NCBI RefSeq assembly: GCF_000190315.1
Contig: NC_015151.1
Location: 1,116,001 to 1,180,000 of the forward strand
DNA from: Vulcanisaeta moutnovskia 768-28
Lineage (GTDB): Archaea; Thermoproteota; Thermoprotei; Thermoproteales; Thermocladiaceae
Direction of reading: 5' to 3'
Length of the DNA stretch: 64,000 nucleotides
This document shows, piece after piece, positions 43,488 to 52,577 of this stretch (the stretch's first letter is position 1; the number at the start of each line of letters is the position of its first letter). The translations under genes were made by a program, and so were the position numbers. Under the pieces are notes generated by a model that searched no databases, was not told where the DNA came from, and saw only the letters and a list, made by a program, of their open reading frames with translations.

Positions 43488-44075
43488 ATGGACTTCGACA
43501 CGGCAAAGACATTAGCCGGCATAGGGGCTATACTGGCGAGTTTTGGTATGTTTACACATGGTATATTGACCATAGTAGGTATTGTACTATTCCTCATAGG
43601 CATGATCAACCTAGCCGAATACCTCAATGACAATGAACTCAAGTCAAATATTATTCACTGGTTCATATTCGCACTAATAGCAGCTATCGTAATTGCGATT
43701 GGAGCATTCATATTCGTACTAAATGCAGGACTATTACTTAGCCACCTCTTAACACCAGCACCACCAAACATCCCATACCCACAATCAACACAATCATTAC
43801 TACCAACACTATTACCCATAATAACAACAGCAGCAATAATTATAGCATTGGCAGGCGCATTCTACGTAATATCGGCAATATACCTACGCAAAGCAATGAA
43901 CAACATGTACACCCACACAGGCGAAAACCTTCTAACGACTGGCGGTCTACTCTACCTAATAGGTGCAATACTAACATTCATAGTGGTAGGCTTAGTAATA
44001 ATTCTAGTGGCGTGGATCATAATAGGCATCGCAATACTCACAGCAAAACCAATAGGCAAAACGCAAAATATTTGA
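43488..44075 (+). CDS. DUF996-type integral membrane protein
   Basis: The 195-residue protein has about five hydrophobic segments. It begins with TAKTLAGIGAILASFGMFTH and GIVLFLIGMINLAEYLNDNEL, a pattern seen in the archaeal DUF996 family, with Gly-rich segments near the end (LLTTGGLLYLIGAILTF). Function is unknown. ATATAAAAAC lies about 27 nt upstream of the ATG. It is the first of five membrane or exported genes on this strand through 49024. Confidence 0.75.
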   Translation: MDFDTAKTLAGIGAILASFGMFTHGILTIVGIVLFLIGMINLAEYLNDNELKSNIIHWFIFALIAAIVIAIGAFIFVLNAGLLLSHLLTPAPPNIPYPQSTQSLLPTLLPIITTAAIIIALAGAFYVISAIYLRKAMNNMYTHTGENLLTTGGLLYLIGAILTFIVVGLVIILVAWIIIGIAILTAKPIGKTQNI

Positions 44076-44124
44076 TAAGGACCCTTAATAGGCAAACATT
44101 TAAGGAATGCACTAAGGGACTATT

Positions 44125-45534
44125 ATGATGATTATTTCGAGTAATAGGTTCTTACTTATTGTTACCATAGCATTAATAATTCTTGACGCTTACATAATGT
44201 ACGTCCATACCCTAGGGAGCCCATTACCATACATAAAGGTGTTGGGAGACTTGGGCCCATATATCGTAGTTAACATCCATAACAATGACTTATTACTATA
44301 TAGTGGAATACAAAAAACATTATATACTACCGAACACATATACGTTCCTGAGTACATTATTAGTATTAAAAATTATGACATATTGAATAATAGGCAATTA
44401 TGGGTTACGAACATAACAGCCAACACAATAACAATACTAATGCCTCAATTCGACATTATTAATAACACATTATTTATGCTAAGTTACGGTGAGTATTCAA
44501 CCCACCCATTTACTGAAATGATTATCAATGTAACGGTGATAAACATACTGACGGAAGACGTAATAAGCTCCACGGCAATAGCAAGCACTTATTACCCCTT
44601 CACAACCGGTATAATTGATAATTCCATATACCTATTCACATTTCCTCTCACAGGAAAAGGTATAATGAACCTCACATACTATAGGCTCATGGATCGACCT
44701 CCCTACGTAATCATGCTCTGGAACCGAACATTTACTGACGTCTGTGGTCCATATAGCACATCAGGGCCTATAGACGTATACGTTTCCAATAATTACCTGC
44801 TCATAACCGTACCATGCAATACATCATTACGCATATACCTACTCAATAAAACAAGTGGTGAACCAATAATGAGCACACTCATAACAATCAACAAAAGCAT
44901 AGTTCATGTCTTCGGTCTTCTCAATAACACGATCATTTATCAATGTGGGTCACAAATATGTGGGCTAAGCATAATTAACAATAGAACCTGGGCAATACCG
45001 ATAAATGGTGATTTAATATCGGTAGGCATTTACGATAATAAGGCCCTAGTCCTAATGTTTTTGAATAATACGATATGGCTAAATACCATTAATCAAGACG
45101 GGTCATTAATACTACATAAGGGCATATGGAGAGGCCTAGGTGCACTTAACTCATATTGTTACATAGATGTCTATCAATATTCAGCAGCTATGTTTCAATT
45201 AACGAGGAACACGTTCCTAATAACGGTAGGCCCCTTCGCCTTCAGTCCCTACAATTTAAATTATCATTGTTTGCCTGTACTGTACGTGGTCATGAATATT
45301 AGCAATGGCGAACAGATGATGAAGTTAACCAGGCTCGATCGGTCGGGAAGTATATACAGTATCATCCCATCCCTATACATAGACTATGTGGGTGGTCATA
45401 GCATCATTTTTTCGTTATGCAGCGGTAATCGCTGCATTAGGTACTTAACAACGCCTAACGCATTGATTAATGATTGGTGGTATTACGTAATTTTCGACTC
45501 GCAGTACTCAATAATCACAATAACAATAGCATGA
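44125..45534 (+). CDS. Exported or membrane-anchored beta-rich protein, unknown function
   Basis: The 469-residue protein has an N-terminal hydrophobic segment at about 9-27 and then an all-beta-looking chain of repeated strands (for example LISVGIYDNKALVLMFLNN), as in a beta-propeller, without recognisable repeat signatures. There are many N-x-S/T sequons (NITAN, NNT, NVT, NKS) and about nine cysteines, including YQCGSQICG and CSGNRC, consistent with glycosylation and disulfides outside the membrane. Start could be ATG 44125 or 44128. No family recognised. Confidence 0.72.
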   Translation: MMIISSNRFLLIVTIALIILDAYIMYVHTLGSPLPYIKVLGDLGPYIVVNIHNNDLLLYSGIQKTLYTTEHIYVPEYIISIKNYDILNNRQLWVTNITANTITILMPQFDIINNTLFMLSYGEYSTHPFTEMIINVTVINILTEDVISSTAIASTYYPFTTGIIDNSIYLFTFPLTGKGIMNLTYYRLMDRPPYVIMLWNRTFTDVCGPYSTSGPIDVYVSNNYLLITVPCNTSLRIYLLNKTSGEPIMSTLITINKSIVHVFGLLNNTIIYQCGSQICGLSIINNRTWAIPINGDLISVGIYDNKALVLMFLNNTIWLNTINQDGSLILHKGIWRGLGALNSYCYIDVYQYSAAMFQLTRNTFLITVGPFAFSPYNLNYHCLPVLYVVMNISNGEQMMKLTRLDRSGSIYSIIPSLYIDYVGGHSIIFSLCSGNRCIRYLTTPNALINDWWYYVIFDSQYSIITITIA

Positions 45535-45816
45535 ATGACGCTTATAGCGATTACAGTAATAAGGCAATACTTAATGAAAAACAAACCCAAAGATTGATGA
45601 TAAAAGCACACATTGATCAGTGCGTTGATTATACTTAATGTTGTCTAATTAGCATATACGCTGTATAAATTTACAGTTTGAGAATAGAATAAGTACAATA
45701 CTTCTTAACTCTTCCAACGAGCCCATTGGTATTGGTTGTTCTTAATGTTAAAGGTTAATTGAATTGAATAGTAAAAGTAAATAACACTGTATGTAGGAAT
45801 TATTTACCAGAGGTTT
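45535..45816. other. Intergenic, no gene seen
   Basis: A/T-rich; no reading frame or RNA gene that can be supported. Contains the promoter of the next gene. Confidence 0.45.
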
Positions 45817-46647
45817 ATGTCTAGCCGTAGCATTGGCTATGGCATCTGCCCAAAGTGCGGTAATCGCGGTGTGCTCATTATTAAGGAGTTGAGTGGCGGG
45901 TACTACGCTTATTATAGGCATGGTAAGGTTTGGCACTACATTGGTCCGTTATCCATGTTCCATGACCAATTAATTAATAGTCTCGATAATGAGTATAGGG
46001 AATCTCTTAGGAAATTGGCTATGCGGATTAGCGCTACCCGCGGAACCACGGTTAATAAACAAATAATTAATGCATTAGTTGATGGTTTAACCCACGTACG
46101 TAGAGGCATACTTTGGCTTATGATATTAAGTGCGTTGTTTTACGTAATAGCACTCACGATAGTTATTTCAAGGATCACCCCAATCGCCAGGGCTGTGGGG
46201 GTGGTTAATGCTGTAATAAGTCTTGTTTTGACATACGTTTTCTTGCTCGGTGGATTTAACGTATTGAGCAGCATAGATTACGCAAGGTATGGTATGGGAT
46301 TGAGCGGTACTTACTTAAGGTTTGTTGGCATATCCCTAGTAATGGCGGTGGATGCTATGTATGGCTTATCAATTATGACGTCGACCATGGTAGTGCCGTT
46401 AACGGTAATAGCTGGGGTAATAATCATAGTGTCATGGGCTCTGATATACACGGCAATCCTCAGATCAGTCAAGTACATAGACCTGGATAGAGCGATTAGA
46501 ATAGGGATGGTACTAGCCTTAATGGGTTACTCCCTCGATTTGGTCCCAGGGCTCAATGCAATTGGTCCACTCCTACAGATAATTGGTGAGGCACTCATAG
46601 TAATGGACCTAGGTATCGCCATAGCTAGGTTAAAACGTGAAAGCTAA
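45817..46647 (+). CDS. Zinc-ribbon membrane protein, unknown function
   Basis: The 276-residue protein starts with one half of a zinc ribbon (YGICPKCGNRGVLIIKEL, then YYAYYRHGKVWHYIG), the CxxC being the only clear cysteine pair. It then has a helical segment and about six hydrophobic segments from residue 95 on. The membrane part has the glycine-rich look of archaeal DUF973-like proteins but is not a confident match. The stop TAA shares its last base with the ATG of the next gene (TAATG), so the two are translated together and probably interact. Confidence 0.75.
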   Translation: MSSRSIGYGICPKCGNRGVLIIKELSGGYYAYYRHGKVWHYIGPLSMFHDQLINSLDNEYRESLRKLAMRISATRGTTVNKQIINALVDGLTHVRRGILWLMILSALFYVIALTIVISRITPIARAVGVVNAVISLVLTYVFLLGGFNVLSSIDYARYGMGLSGTYLRFVGISLVMAVDAMYGLSIMTSTMVVPLTVIAGVIIIVSWALIYTAILRSVKYIDLDRAIRIGMVLALMGYSLDLVPGLNAIGPLLQIIGEALIVMDLGIAIARLKRES

Positions 46648-48194
46648 TGAAGTACGTCTATTGTGGTAGGGCATTACCAATAAATAACGATGCTGGGTTA
46701 AGAACGTGTATGGTAGAAGGTAAAACCCCAGGTACCTGGTTCAAATACCTGGTGATTACGGCATCCTTACTAACCATAGTACTACTGTATATATATTTGT
46801 ACTATAGTGTACTAGCACCAACTCCGCATGGTAATGCTAATACTGTTTATTTGGGTCATGACTTATCGATAAACTATACAGAGTCAATAAATTACTTTAG
46901 GGATATTGGTGGTTTAGTTATCATAGTTGGACCACAGAAATTGTACAATGAGATTTACCAAAGAGCCCTAGGTCTCGGCATTACTAATGTATATTACGCA
47001 GGGCTAAACCTCAGCGAGGCATTAGCGTTATTAATGTATAGGCCAAGCTCAATATTAATCATTGACCTGCCCTACATTAAAATGAGCCCAGCCGAGTTGA
47101 GTAAAATGGTCGTGCCATATGTGAGGTACGGCATCATAGCGTTCTACAACGCATCGCCAGTAATACTCCAGGACTATGCCCTAAACGTCCTATTAAGGGC
47201 TGAGGTTATTAATAACGTGGTTAATGGGCACTACATAGCCTTCATACCTTACCTAGCCGGAGGTCCCCCATTCAGTGTCGAGGCAATTACTGATTATGGG
47301 AATGGGCTTGACATGTCCATAGGCTATAAATTGAGTTTGAGGGGTTTAATGTTCGTACTGTATGAACAAACGCATGATACGTATTATGATCCATGTACTG
47401 TAACCTCAACAGGCCAGTTAAACCTACCTGGCGGTAGTTATTATGAAAGCCCAACATTTAATGATTATGGCAGTCCGTACAGTGATTCGTACATTTCTGA
47501 TTGGTATTACGACTTCTGCATCTATTATCCATCCAATTGGGAGTATACGGCAACAGTCCCTGACTACATTAATTTATTCCCATATGAGTGGGTTGACGTA
47601 CAACCCCAGAGCTCATATAGCTTAGCCTACTACGAATGGACACCGCCTAGATCCGCCATAACCACATACAGCATGGGTATTGCGATTGACTACTCATCGT
47701 CATGGTATTGGTATAGTAACGGTGGACGTTATGGAAATGGCCTTGCACCAATTTCAGGTCCACAGGTCTTTTCATCGCCAAGCTCCATATCCTCAACTAC
47801 GAGCTCTGACCCGGCCAATGTAGTGCATAGTGACTTACCCGTGGTTAGTAACGTGTACTCAAACGATACCTGGTCACTAATGCTCAGCAGTGCCGCATTT
47901 GGTGGTGCGGTGCAGTTCAGCGCTGGTGATAATGGTGTACTTCACCTACCCTCAACACAGACGGAACCCTACTACACGGGTTACCTGCCGGTCGACGGCA
48001 ACTTCACGATAGAGTCCCAGGAATTCCCATCTGATGGAACGCAATGCATGTATTACTATTACTACGCAATACAACTTAGGTGGTACGTGATCTACGGGAC
48101 ATCGCCGACAACCCTAAGCTTCAATAACGAAAGCTACGTAATATGGTCACCGGCACTCAGCGGCACAGCATGCTTCCCAGTATACCCACATTGA
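46647..48194 (+). CDS. Membrane-anchored surface protein with degenerate zinc ribbon, unknown function
   Basis: The 515-residue protein has a short cytoplasmic N-terminus (MKYVYCGRALPINN) that looks like a zinc ribbon with one cysteine lost, and a transmembrane helix at about 33-52. Then comes an external region: residues about 65-190 look alpha/beta (GGLVIIVGPQKLYNEIYQRA, SILIIDLPYIKMSPAEL); residues 230-515 are rich in Tyr, Ser and Trp, as in crenarchaeal surface proteins. Sequons and a few cysteines are present. Translation is coupled to the upstream gene. No family recognised. Confidence 0.72.
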   Translation: MKYVYCGRALPINNDAGLRTCMVEGKTPGTWFKYLVITASLLTIVLLYIYLYYSVLAPTPHGNANTVYLGHDLSINYTESINYFRDIGGLVIIVGPQKLYNEIYQRALGLGITNVYYAGLNLSEALALLMYRPSSILIIDLPYIKMSPAELSKMVVPYVRYGIIAFYNASPVILQDYALNVLLRAEVINNVVNGHYIAFIPYLAGGPPFSVEAITDYGNGLDMSIGYKLSLRGLMFVLYEQTHDTYYDPCTVTSTGQLNLPGGSYYESPTFNDYGSPYSDSYISDWYYDFCIYYPSNWEYTATVPDYINLFPYEWVDVQPQSSYSLAYYEWTPPRSAITTYSMGIAIDYSSSWYWYSNGGRYGNGLAPISGPQVFSSPSSISSTTSSDPANVVHSDLPVVSNVYSNDTWSLMLSSAAFGGAVQFSAGDNGVLHLPSTQTEPYYTGYLPVDGNFTIESQEFPSDGTQCMYYYYYAIQLRWYVIYGTSPTTLSFNNESYVIWSPALSGTACFPVYPH

Positions 48195-48289
48195 ATAGTG
48201 TCCTCTTAGCACCAACATAGCCATCCATGATTTAAAAACCAAATTTTGGTTGGTTAGGGATAAAAAGTGAGTTATGAATAAATCATAAT

Positions 48290-49024
48290 ATGAAGCCTTC
48301 ATACGCATTACTGATTATAGTGCTGGTTCTCTCATCCTTGGTAACTACATACTATGCATATCAATACCTAACAAAACCAATATATTGTCTATGCCCCACG
48401 GTATTGCTTAATGAGGTCTATAATACTTACGTTTATTACAACAACAAATTGATTTATCACGAGTGGTATTTCGAGGCCTGGCCAACACCCTGTTGCGATA
48501 ATTTCCCAGGGTTAAAGCCGCCAATAACCTTCAACGGCATAGTTAACGAAACAACATGCATACAGATAACGGGAATAACCCCACCGCCTGGTATCGTCAA
48601 TTACACATGCATGATAGCCCGCAGCGGTAATGCCATGATCATAATACCAACGAGGATAGTAGCCCAGGAGGATAGGGCATGCAGTATTGAGAGGTTGCTG
48701 CAGAGGTTTCTCACGTATGACAAAATGGGCCTAGGCACACTTTATGGAAGTACGCAAACCCTAATAACGGGTATACCAGTCATTAAAGAGTTCATAGGCG
48801 ATAATCGGGTCTTCCTAATCGGCCAGGAGTTCATAACGAACACGACAAAGGTTGGTCGCTACTTAATCGTTTATGTTCCAGGGATCGAATTAGACATAAG
48901 CATTGAGTCGATAGGCGTAAGGACAGGTATGGTGCAGGAAATGGGGACAATAACCGTGCAGTACTACTACTCAACAAACATCAATGAGACCAACACCATA
49001 ATCATAGAGATAACACCGAAATAA
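48290..49024 (+). CDS. Exported cysteine-rich protein, unknown function
   Basis: The 244-residue protein has an N-terminal hydrophobic anchor (about 5-25) and an external region with seven cysteines (YCLCP, PCCDNF, TTCIQI, YTCMIA, RACSIE) and sequons (NET, NYT, NTT), so disulfide bonds and glycosylation are likely. The C-terminal half is strand-rich. GGATAAAAAGTG about 26 nt upstream gives it its own promoter. It closes the group of exported and membrane genes. No family recognised. Confidence 0.7.
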   Translation: MKPSYALLIIVLVLSSLVTTYYAYQYLTKPIYCLCPTVLLNEVYNTYVYYNNKLIYHEWYFEAWPTPCCDNFPGLKPPITFNGIVNETTCIQITGITPPPGIVNYTCMIARSGNAMIIIPTRIVAQEDRACSIERLLQRFLTYDKMGLGTLYGSTQTLITGIPVIKEFIGDNRVFLIGQEFITNTTKVGRYLIVYVPGIELDISIESIGVRTGMVQEMGTITVQYYYSTNINETNTIIIEITPK

Positions 49025-49028
49025 TAAC

Positions 49029-49472
49029 CTACGCATCAATACCATTACTAACGGCATACTCATAAAGCCTTACCGCGATTTTCAGCAAGTCCCTATAGAG
49101 TGCCTTGGCTAGGATATCACGGAGGACATCTATTGAAATCTGCGAGTAGTTATGCATGAGTACGTTCCTAAATCCAATCATCCTCCCAAAGATCACCGAG
49201 TCGTTAACACTTATTATACCGACTTGGTTCAGGTAAATGGGCACCTCCGAGTACGTGGACGGCGCCTTGAGCCTCTTCTCAACCATTATGTGCAAACCCA
49301 TGTCGATGATGGCTTGAATAACCACCTGGAGCATGTGCAACACGGCATTCAGCAATACATAATCACTAACTAATTCGCTAATGCCATACCTAGAAACTAG
49401 CAGGTCGACTTCATCAACATTCCTCTTAACAATAGCTAATAAATCACTTAAACAACCCACATAACTCACCAA
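49029..49472 (-). CDS. hepT: HepT-like HEPN toxin (RNase)
   Basis: The 147-residue all-helical protein carries the HEPN active-site motif R-x4-H-x-Y as RNVLMHNY, with conserved preceding helices (NAVLHMLQVVIQAIIDMGLH). In HepT the motif forms an RNase centre or is the target of AMP transfer by MntA. It overlaps the 3' end of the nucleotidyltransferase gene by 29 nt, the standard MNT-HEPN arrangement. Length and motif spacing are typical. Confidence 0.85.
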   Translation of the reverse strand: MVSYVGCLSDLLAIVKRNVDEVDLLVSRYGISELVSDYVLLNAVLHMLQVVIQAIIDMGLHIMVEKRLKAPSTYSEVPIYLNQVGIISVNDSVIFGRMIGFRNVLMHNYSQISIDVLRDILAKALYRDLLKIAVRLYEYAVSNGIDA

Positions 49473-49845
49473 CCCTCCTCCTAATCAACTCACTAAACCC
49501 ATTAACCCTCAAAAACACTTGATAATCACCATAAAGGCTGACCGCCCTAACAACCTCTCTAATGAACACCCCACGGTCACCAATGTAGATCGGCACACCC
49601 TCCGTTAAAGCCCTGAACCTAACCTCAAAGGGTAGCAGTGGGTCATTAAGCACGGCAACGTCAATCCTATCCTCAGGAAAGCCCAGCGACAGTGCAAGGT
49701 CGCCAATGAGCATGGGCAGCGCATCAATAATGTTAACACTATCCCTAAACATAACCGCAACATCCACATCACCAAGAGGACTGAATAAGCCATAAACCAG
49801 CGAGCCGTAGAGAACGGCAAAGTGAATAAATTCCTTAATAATAAT
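49444..49845 (-). CDS. mntA: MntA-like minimal nucleotidyltransferase (antitoxin), start unclear
   Basis: The catalytic motif VLYGSLVYGLFSPLGDVDVA (G-S-x-x-x-G ... D-x-D) is encoded at about 49770-49825, followed by MFRDSVNIIDALPMLIGDLA. It would AMPylate the HepT tyrosine and neutralise it. No ATG, GTG or TTG lies upstream of the motif before the in-frame stop at about 49860; the first ATG (49767) falls after the motif and would remove the active site. Either a non-standard start is used (ATT or ATA in 49839-49851) or the start has been lost. An 18-nt palindrome covers the 5' end. Confidence 0.75.
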   Translation of the reverse strand: MIIKEFIHFAVLYGSLVYGLFSPLGDVDVAVMFRDSVNIIDALPMLIGDLALSLGFPEDRIDVAVLNDPLLPFEVRFRALTEGVPIYIGDRGVFIREVVRAVSLYGDYQVFLRVNGFSELIRRRVGELCGLFK

Positions 49846-49853
49846 TATTATTA
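49836..49853. promoter_or_regulatory. 18-nt palindrome at the 5' end of mntA
   Basis: TAATAATAATTATTATTA is a perfect palindrome made only of A and T, at the beginning of the mntA frame. It could be an autoregulatory operator or a simple A/T-rich coincidence. Confidence 0.4.
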
Positions 49854-49942
49854 GTAATTACATCCCTAACAACGCTAACAGTCACAAAACACCACCAAAA
49901 GAAAACACAAAAACAACAAAACCAAACAATTTTTAAACAAAA

Positions 49943-50101
49943 CTACGAAACCTGCTGACCCTGACCAAGCCTATAAAGCAAACGCCTATAATTACGACTA
50001 TTCCTCCTCCTAGGCACAAGATTCCTCCTAGGCTTAGCAGGAACCTTAGGCGTCTGACTCCTCACCTTACCTGCTTTCGTCAAACTGCCGTGGGAAGGCA
50101 C
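49943..50101 (-). CDS. rps30e: 30S ribosomal protein eS30
   Basis: GTG at 50101 opens a 52-codon frame: [19 protein letters not shown], then [20 protein letters not shown] and [12 protein letters not shown]. This is the archaeal eS30 sequence, with the conserved S-H-G-S-L-x-x-A-G-K-V-R-x-Q-T-P-K start and basic centre. It is a small-subunit ribosomal protein near the decoding site in archaea and eukaryotes. ACTTAAATAG about 38 nt upstream on the minus strand is a likely TATA element, giving a short leader. The mntA-hepT pair follows on the same strand about 100 nt downstream, so read-through transcription is possible. Confidence 0.95.
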   Translation of the reverse strand: MPSHGSLTKAGKVRSQTPKVPAKPRRNLVPRRRNSRNYRRLLYRLGQGQQVS

Positions 50102-50215
50102 GTTCTATCCCGCGCTTTTATGCAAGTACTACTATTTAAGTCTTACTTACCTTTCTGCTGCAGTACTGAAAGTAATTTATAAACCAAGAGGATAAATTAA
50201 CCATATGGATGCAAA

Positions 50216-51721
50216 ATGCTCCTAAGAAATTCACCCAGTAACAACAATGCAAAAATTAAGGTCGAAGAGCTCGTCAATACATTGATAAATGTCAAAAATG
50301 AAATACTAAATAATTGGGATAAAATCAAGAATGACGACAACGTTAATACTAGGGATTCTGCCCTGGGTTCTAAAATGCATTACCTAAGTGGATTCTCACT
50401 ACACCCATTCGTCACATTAGACGTTAAAGTTGACAATGCAGAATCAATACTTGCCGGTCTCTTCATTAGTGATGCATCTCCAGTAAAATATAACAACGGT
50501 ACGCGGGTAGTTACGCTGAACTCGCCAGACCCTCACCTGGCGGTCACTTTATTGATCTCATTAATTAGTTACCTTAATGTAGATGGGGTTAAGGACTACA
50601 TATACGTAACCGTTAGTGAGGGTAAGGCCGGGTTGAACGTATTATTTAAGCACGTAATACCAATAATGGGAAGATCAAGAGATAAAATCGAGAAGTTCAT
50701 CGTGAGTAAGGAGAAGGCAAAGGCATTACTTAGTAGTCCTAAGGTTCCCGATTATTTAGTTCCCTGGCTTAAGGATGCTTTGAATAATTGGGATAATGTT
50801 AGGTTTAGGAAGGGTGTTAGGTTCGTCTATTATGCGGTTAATGGCCTTATTGTTAGGGAGTCCTTATTTGGTTGGTTTGTTGGTGATGGTGTTTTGGGCC
50901 ACGTTAGTCGTGGCTCTTTTGATATCGGCTTCTCCTTTGTCGTTGATGGGCCTGTGAGGAGGTTTATGGATGAGTTTTTGTGTGGCCTTTATGGTTGTTC
51001 TGGTGGGTTCTTTGGTGGTTCATCGGGTAGGGGTAGTGAGCATTATGTGGTTTGTCCCGTGAAGGCCTCTGTGATTAATGACATTGTTAATTTAGCCAGC
51101 AAATGGCCTGGTTATGGGCTTACCGATAGGGTTGTAAAGTTATTGGAGGCTGTTAGATACTCAACGCCCTGCCTAACCTACGCCAAGTACCCCGTGGTCA
51201 ATGTGCTTGGTCATGACTTAGTGCTTAGAAAGCATAACATGGGACGTGGCTGGTACTTAGCGAAATCCACGAGTGATGAGGGTTTAGCAAGGGCCATAGT
51301 CAATGACCTTAAGGCTGCCGGGTTCAACGTCAGCATCAATAACCGTGATGGAAGGTTCGAAATATACGTGCCGATTGAGGACACTAAGCGTGTCCTGAGG
51401 ATGCTTGGTGTTTATGAGAGGTTCTATGGCGAGCCCAGGAGATTGCCGAGTATTGATGACTTGGTTGATGTGCTTAGTAGATTTAGTGTAAGGAGGTGGC
51501 ATGTGCACGTGGCCAGGGCCCGTAATGGGAGGGGCTATGAGTATACGGAGAGTTGCCTACTGATTTCGCTGGGTGATTCTGGAGCCGCCGTTAGGCTTAG
51601 GGATGAGCTTGCCGGGCTTGGTGTCAGGGTTCGTAAGGTGGTTTGGGGTACGGTGATTATATGCAATGCTGAGGATAGGGAGTTGCTGATTAATGCCTTG
51701 AGTATTGTGAAGCCGCAGTAG
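50216..51721 (+). CDS. LAGLIDADG-type protein (homing endonuclease-like), free-standing
   Basis: The 501-residue protein has two LAGLIDADG-like helices. The first is residues 79-88 (LAGLFISDAS, D86 as the acidic residue) with following strands (RVVTLNSPDPHLAVTLLISL). The second is residues 217-227 (LFGWFVGDGVL, D224), after a basic linker. The distance of about 138 residues fits a monomeric two-motif enzyme. The C-terminal 180 residues repeat a strand-helix pattern (ARAIVNDLKAAGFNVSI; AAVRLRDELAGLGVRVRKV). No host intron or intein is seen. It may be an orphan homing endonuclease or a protein adapted for RNA/DNA binding. Confidence 0.65.
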   Translation: MLLRNSPSNNNAKIKVEELVNTLINVKNEILNNWDKIKNDDNVNTRDSALGSKMHYLSGFSLHPFVTLDVKVDNAESILAGLFISDASPVKYNNGTRVVTLNSPDPHLAVTLLISLISYLNVDGVKDYIYVTVSEGKAGLNVLFKHVIPIMGRSRDKIEKFIVSKEKAKALLSSPKVPDYLVPWLKDALNNWDNVRFRKGVRFVYYAVNGLIVRESLFGWFVGDGVLGHVSRGSFDIGFSFVVDGPVRRFMDEFLCGLYGCSGGFFGGSSGRGSEHYVVCPVKASVINDIVNLASKWPGYGLTDRVVKLLEAVRYSTPCLTYAKYPVVNVLGHDLVLRKHNMGRGWYLAKSTSDEGLARAIVNDLKAAGFNVSINNRDGRFEIYVPIEDTKRVLRMLGVYERFYGEPRRLPSIDDLVDVLSRFSVRRWHVHVARARNGRGYEYTESCLLISLGDSGAAVRLRDELAGLGVRVRKVVWGTVIICNAEDRELLINALSIVKPQ

Positions 51722-51735
51722 TTGTTCACTTCCGT

Positions 51736-52194
51736 CTATGGTTTTTCCATCGATTCCACGTCTATGATTATTAGCTTGTTCAATCTTTGGTTTAGGTAGT
51801 TCATGAGCCTAATACCCGCGTCTTTACTCAGTGGCGCCTTGATTGTGACCTCACGGCCATTTATAGCGAGTTCGTGGGGAACCCTATACACGTTCATTAA
51901 CATGTATTGGATGAGCAATAGGTCTATGAGGAACTCCCTATCACCGTAGAGCAAATGCATCAGTAGCCAAATCCTGAACCTAAGGCCTAACTCCTCAATG
52001 GCTGCACCAACGCCTACCCAACCACCGAGGATCCAGCCAATACCGGCTATACCAAACAAGAGCGGGATTAAAATGACTACTATGAATATGGCACCATTAC
52101 TAGTTGAGAGGAATAATGGATAGAGAATTAGTGTGGTGATTATACCTGTGATAATTATTATGAATTCAATTATTAAATTAAATAAGCGCGTCAT
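51736..52194 (-). CDS. Small membrane protein, unknown function
   Basis: The 152-residue protein has two long hydrophobic segments (about 5-35 and 36-68, glycine-rich at GIAGIGWILGGWVGVGAAI) and a C-terminal cytoplasmic domain with the strand-helix pattern VTIKAPLSKDAGIRLMNYLN. It converges on the LAGLIDADG gene. No family recognised. The upstream side is A/T-rich and offers several possible TATA elements. Confidence 0.68.
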   Translation of the reverse strand: MTRLFNLIIEFIIIITGIITTLILYPLFLSTSNGAIFIVVILIPLLFGIAGIGWILGGWVGVGAAIEELGLRFRIWLLMHLLYGDREFLIDLLLIQYMLMNVYRVPHELAINGREVTIKAPLSKDAGIRLMNYLNQRLNKLIIIDVESMEKP

Positions 52195-52577
52195 TTTAAA
52201 TAAAAATGGGATTTATTATTTTAAGTTATTAAGTTATTGGGTAAATTACATAGCCCAACAAGGCAGAAGGTCCCTGCAGCCACAAAGGAGATTTATGGAC
52301 ACCCTATATAAGGGAGACATAATCATTAACATGCCTAGAGCCATTATAAGGAAAATTATTACCATCCCTAATATAATAATTTGCTTTTTCATCATAGTAT
52401 TTATTTTTAACTAATATATTACGTGGGAGTCATTTTAAGTAAAATTGATGTCATTAGAGATACTAATTCTATTTCTAAAAACAATGCCTAACTTCATAAA
52501 CTTTAAAGTAGGTATTTCAAAATCAACGATGAAATGATTGTGGCATCCTAGGCTGATTTGTGATGAGGCAGGGTTAG
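52195..52577. other. A/T-rich region, no supported gene
   Basis: A plus-strand frame at 52133-52414 overlaps the divergent gene's start and looks like chance. No RNA gene was found; a TGATGA at 52561 lacks a matching D box for a C/D RNA. Confidence 0.45.

Noticed and set aside
52133-52414. Plus-strand frame of 93 codons
   Set aside because: It overlaps the start of the minus-strand membrane protein gene, has a biased Ile/Asn-rich composition and no good promoter.
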